This document shows, piece by piece, positions 7,238 to 7,836 of a stretch of DNA of 7,836 nucleotides. How positions within the stretch are numbered: position 1 is the stretch's first letter; every line of letters begins with the position of its first letter. The translations under genes and the position numbers were made by a program. This stretch comes from Pseudomonadota bacterium (GTDB lineage: Bacteria > Pseudomonadota > Alphaproteobacteria > Rhizobiales > Methyloligellaceae), in contig JADFHH010000067.1 in the NCBI GenBank assembly GCA_022567275.1, forward strand, positions 1 to 7,836, given 5' to 3'. The notes beneath the pieces are model-generated. The model was given only the letters and a program-made list of their open reading frames with translations, did not search any database and had not been told where the DNA came from.

Positions 7238-7250
7238 CTTCGTTTCTCCC
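7235..7250 (-). promoter_or_regulatory. Ribosome binding site and TTG start that fix the rpsM 5' end
   Basis: GGGAG (7250-7246) is followed after eight bases by TTG (7237-7235), exactly where the conserved ARIAGVNIP sequence begins. There is no ATG at this position. Confidence 0.8.
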
Positions 7251-7457
7251 GTAAAACGCTGCGCGTGACGGCTGTAAGCTGTTGAAACAAAACATTTAAT
7301 AGGATAACACAGCAAATCTCGTTTCCGGACGCCTTTCCGCTTCCGGGACCGATCGGTTCTCCCAGCACATGAAGACCGGTTTCTAGCGGATTTCTGCCGA
7401 TTTCGTCAAGCCATCAAAATCGCAATATGAACCGTCCCCTGTCTGTTCCTTACAGCC
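7238..7457. other. Intergenic leader upstream of rpsM
   Basis: I find no coding region here. It holds the rpsM ribosome binding site, an AT-rich stretch at about 7285-7310, a GC-rich patch with short palindromes such as CCGATCGG near 7350, and a promoter-like sequence at 7381-7409. The far end abuts the palindromic element. No riboswitch or ribosomal-protein binding structure could be recognised by eye. Confidence 0.5.
7381..7409 (-). promoter_or_regulatory. Candidate promoter for the rpsM-rplQ cluster
   Basis: On the minus strand TTGACG (7409-7404, 5 of 6 matches to the -35 consensus) is followed after 17 bases by CTAGAA (7386-7381), a weak -10. It points to rpsM with a leader of roughly 130-140 bases. 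Since the cluster here does not follow secY-adk and is separated from hppA by a palindromic element, its own promoter would be expected. Confidence 0.4.
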
Positions 7458-7491
7458 TAATACCAGTGCTCATTGATAGGGACCCATTTCA
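7458..7491 (+). repeat. Left terminal inverted repeat
   Basis: These 34 bases are complementary to 7707-7740 with a single mismatch (the C at 7485 against G at 7713). The match stops exactly at arm 1 on the inner side, and outside TA the flanks no longer match. Confidence 0.9.
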
Positions 7492-7602
7492 TGGATCATA
7501 GCGGCCCATCGGGTAGGCGCGGTGCGCAGCGCGATACTTGCGTATCGGGCAAGCGGCGCAACGCAGCCGCCCCTACCTCTCTTTGGGGGCCGCTATGATC
7601 CA
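7492..7602. repeat. Internal hairpin arm 1 of the palindromic element
   Basis: A perfect 16-bp stem pairs 7492-7507 (TGGATCATAGCGGCCC) with 7587-7602. After a small internal loop a second stem pairs 7512-7522 with 7567-7577 (10 of 11). At the tip CGATAC (7532-7537) and GTATCG (7542-7547) enclose a TTGC loop. Confidence 0.85.
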
Positions 7603-7611
7603 CCCGAAGGG

Positions 7612-7706
7612 CCGGACGATTTTTCCCGCCAGCTGCGTTGCGCGCCGCTTATGGTACACGTACCACCGCCCGGCACGCGCCTTGCTGGCGGAAAAAATCG
7701 CTCCGG
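7612..7706. repeat. Internal hairpin arm 2 of the palindromic element
   Basis: CCGGA (7612-7616) pairs with TCCGG (7702-7706). After one bulged base CGATTTTTCCCGCCAGC (7617-7633) pairs with 7684-7700 (16 of 17). Near the tip lies the palindrome TGGTAC-AC-GTACCA (7652-7665). Arm 2 is separated from arm 1 only by CCCGAAGGG (7603-7611). Confidence 0.85.
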
Positions 7707-7740
7707 TGAAATAGGTCCCTATCAATGAGCACTGGTATTA
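7707..7740 (-). repeat. Right terminal inverted repeat
   Basis: This is the complement of the left terminal repeat (33 of 34). It ends three bases before the complement of the hppA stop codon, so the element sits immediately behind that gene. Confidence 0.9.
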
Positions 7741-7743
7741 CGC

Positions 7744-7836
7744 CTATTGCGTAAGCACCGCCAGCACCAACAGAGCCACGATATTCTTGATCTTTATCCT
7801 CCGCTTGATGGCCTGACCGGCCGTATCCGTATATTG
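7744..7836 (-). CDS. hppA: Membrane-bound proton-translocating pyrophosphatase, C-terminal end only
   Basis: Only the last 30 codons are in the window, ending with TAG at 7746-7744. They read QYTDTAGQAIKRRIKIKNIV and then ALLVLAVLTQ. The DTAG motif followed at the right distance by IKIxNIVALLxLAVL matches the C-terminus of H+-pyrophosphatases, which couple pyrophosphate hydrolysis to proton pumping across the inner membrane. The usual GPAxNPMIK between these parts is here GQAIKRRIK, so this copy is somewhat divergent. The last residues form the end of the final membrane helix. With so little sequence the call rests on one motif and could be wrong. Confidence 0.6.
   Translation of the reverse strand, partial: QYTDTAGQAIKRRIKIKNIVALLVLAVLTQ

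Larger units (their letters stand above)
7458..7740. mobile_element. 283-bp palindromic element with 34-bp terminal inverted repeats (MITE-like)
   Basis: The element starts TAATACCAGTGCTCATTGAT and ends with its complement. The terminal repeats match at 33 of 34 positions. Between them lie two further hairpins that fill almost the whole interior: arm 1 directly against the left terminal repeat and arm 2 directly against the right one. Single-stranded, it would fold into a three-way junction. No convincing transposase or other gene is present; the 68-codon plus-strand frame across it has no family features and follows from the lack of stops in GC-rich palindromes. Both ends carry TA, so a TA target duplication is possible. 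It may be a non-autonomous transposable element, a repeated intergenic palindrome, or a structured RNA. Copy number in the genome cannot be seen here. Confidence 0.7.

Noticed and set aside
7238..7315. A 26-residue N-terminal extension of S13 starting with ATG
   Set aside because: S13 proteins start at the ARIAGVNIP sequence, and the TTG there has a well-placed ribosome binding site.
7522..7728. A 68-codon plus-strand open frame inside the palindromic element
   Set aside because: It crosses both hairpin arms, has no ribosome binding site or known domain, and its composition follows from the palindromes.

Overview
The window looks like alphaproteobacterial chromosome. The evidence is the alpha-operon proteins S13, S11, RNA polymerase alpha and L17 with alphaproteobacterial features, for example an RpoA N-terminus close to the usual KNWQxLIKPxKL pattern and a 122-residue S13. 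They are followed on the same strand by a Do-type periplasmic protease, RarA and an RluC-type pseudouridine synthase. The order within the class is not settled by this sequence. Almost all genes lie on the minus strand, so the transcription order below runs from high to low coordinates.

Right end (7238-7836): the last 30 codons of a probable membrane H+-pyrophosphatase (hppA) end at 7744. Three bases further on begins a 283-bp palindromic element (7458-7740). It has 34-bp terminal inverted repeats that match at 33 of 34 positions and two internal hairpin arms filling the space between them. It looks like a MITE-type non-autonomous mobile element or a large structured repeat. About 220 bp then lead into the ribosomal genes, with one plausible promoter for rpsM.

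Middle (4767-7237): rpsM-rpsK-rpoA-rplQ form the translation/transcription cluster. rpsM appears to start with TTG and rpoA with GTG, each behind a good ribosome binding site. A clear Rho-independent terminator follows rplQ. Then come degP (envelope protein quality control) and rarA (AAA+ ATPase acting at stalled replication forks), with rarA's ribosome binding site overlapping the degP stop codon.

Left end (1-1951): between rarA and rluC the minus-strand series is interrupted by a visibly AT-richer segment. It carries two small plus-strand genes of unknown function, both predicted membrane proteins, with their own promoter-like sequence. At the rluC-side edge of this segment lies a 39-bp relic encoding the conserved RarA C-terminal motif. 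It differs from the intact rarA almost only at synonymous sites and is fused to the orphan 3' end of another reading frame just upstream of rluC. This marks a recombination junction and suggests that the two-gene cassette arrived there by horizontal transfer.

The most noteworthy points are the three-way-junction palindromic element, the rarA relic with the two-gene accessory cassette, and the absence of the usual secY-adk neighbours upstream of rpsM.
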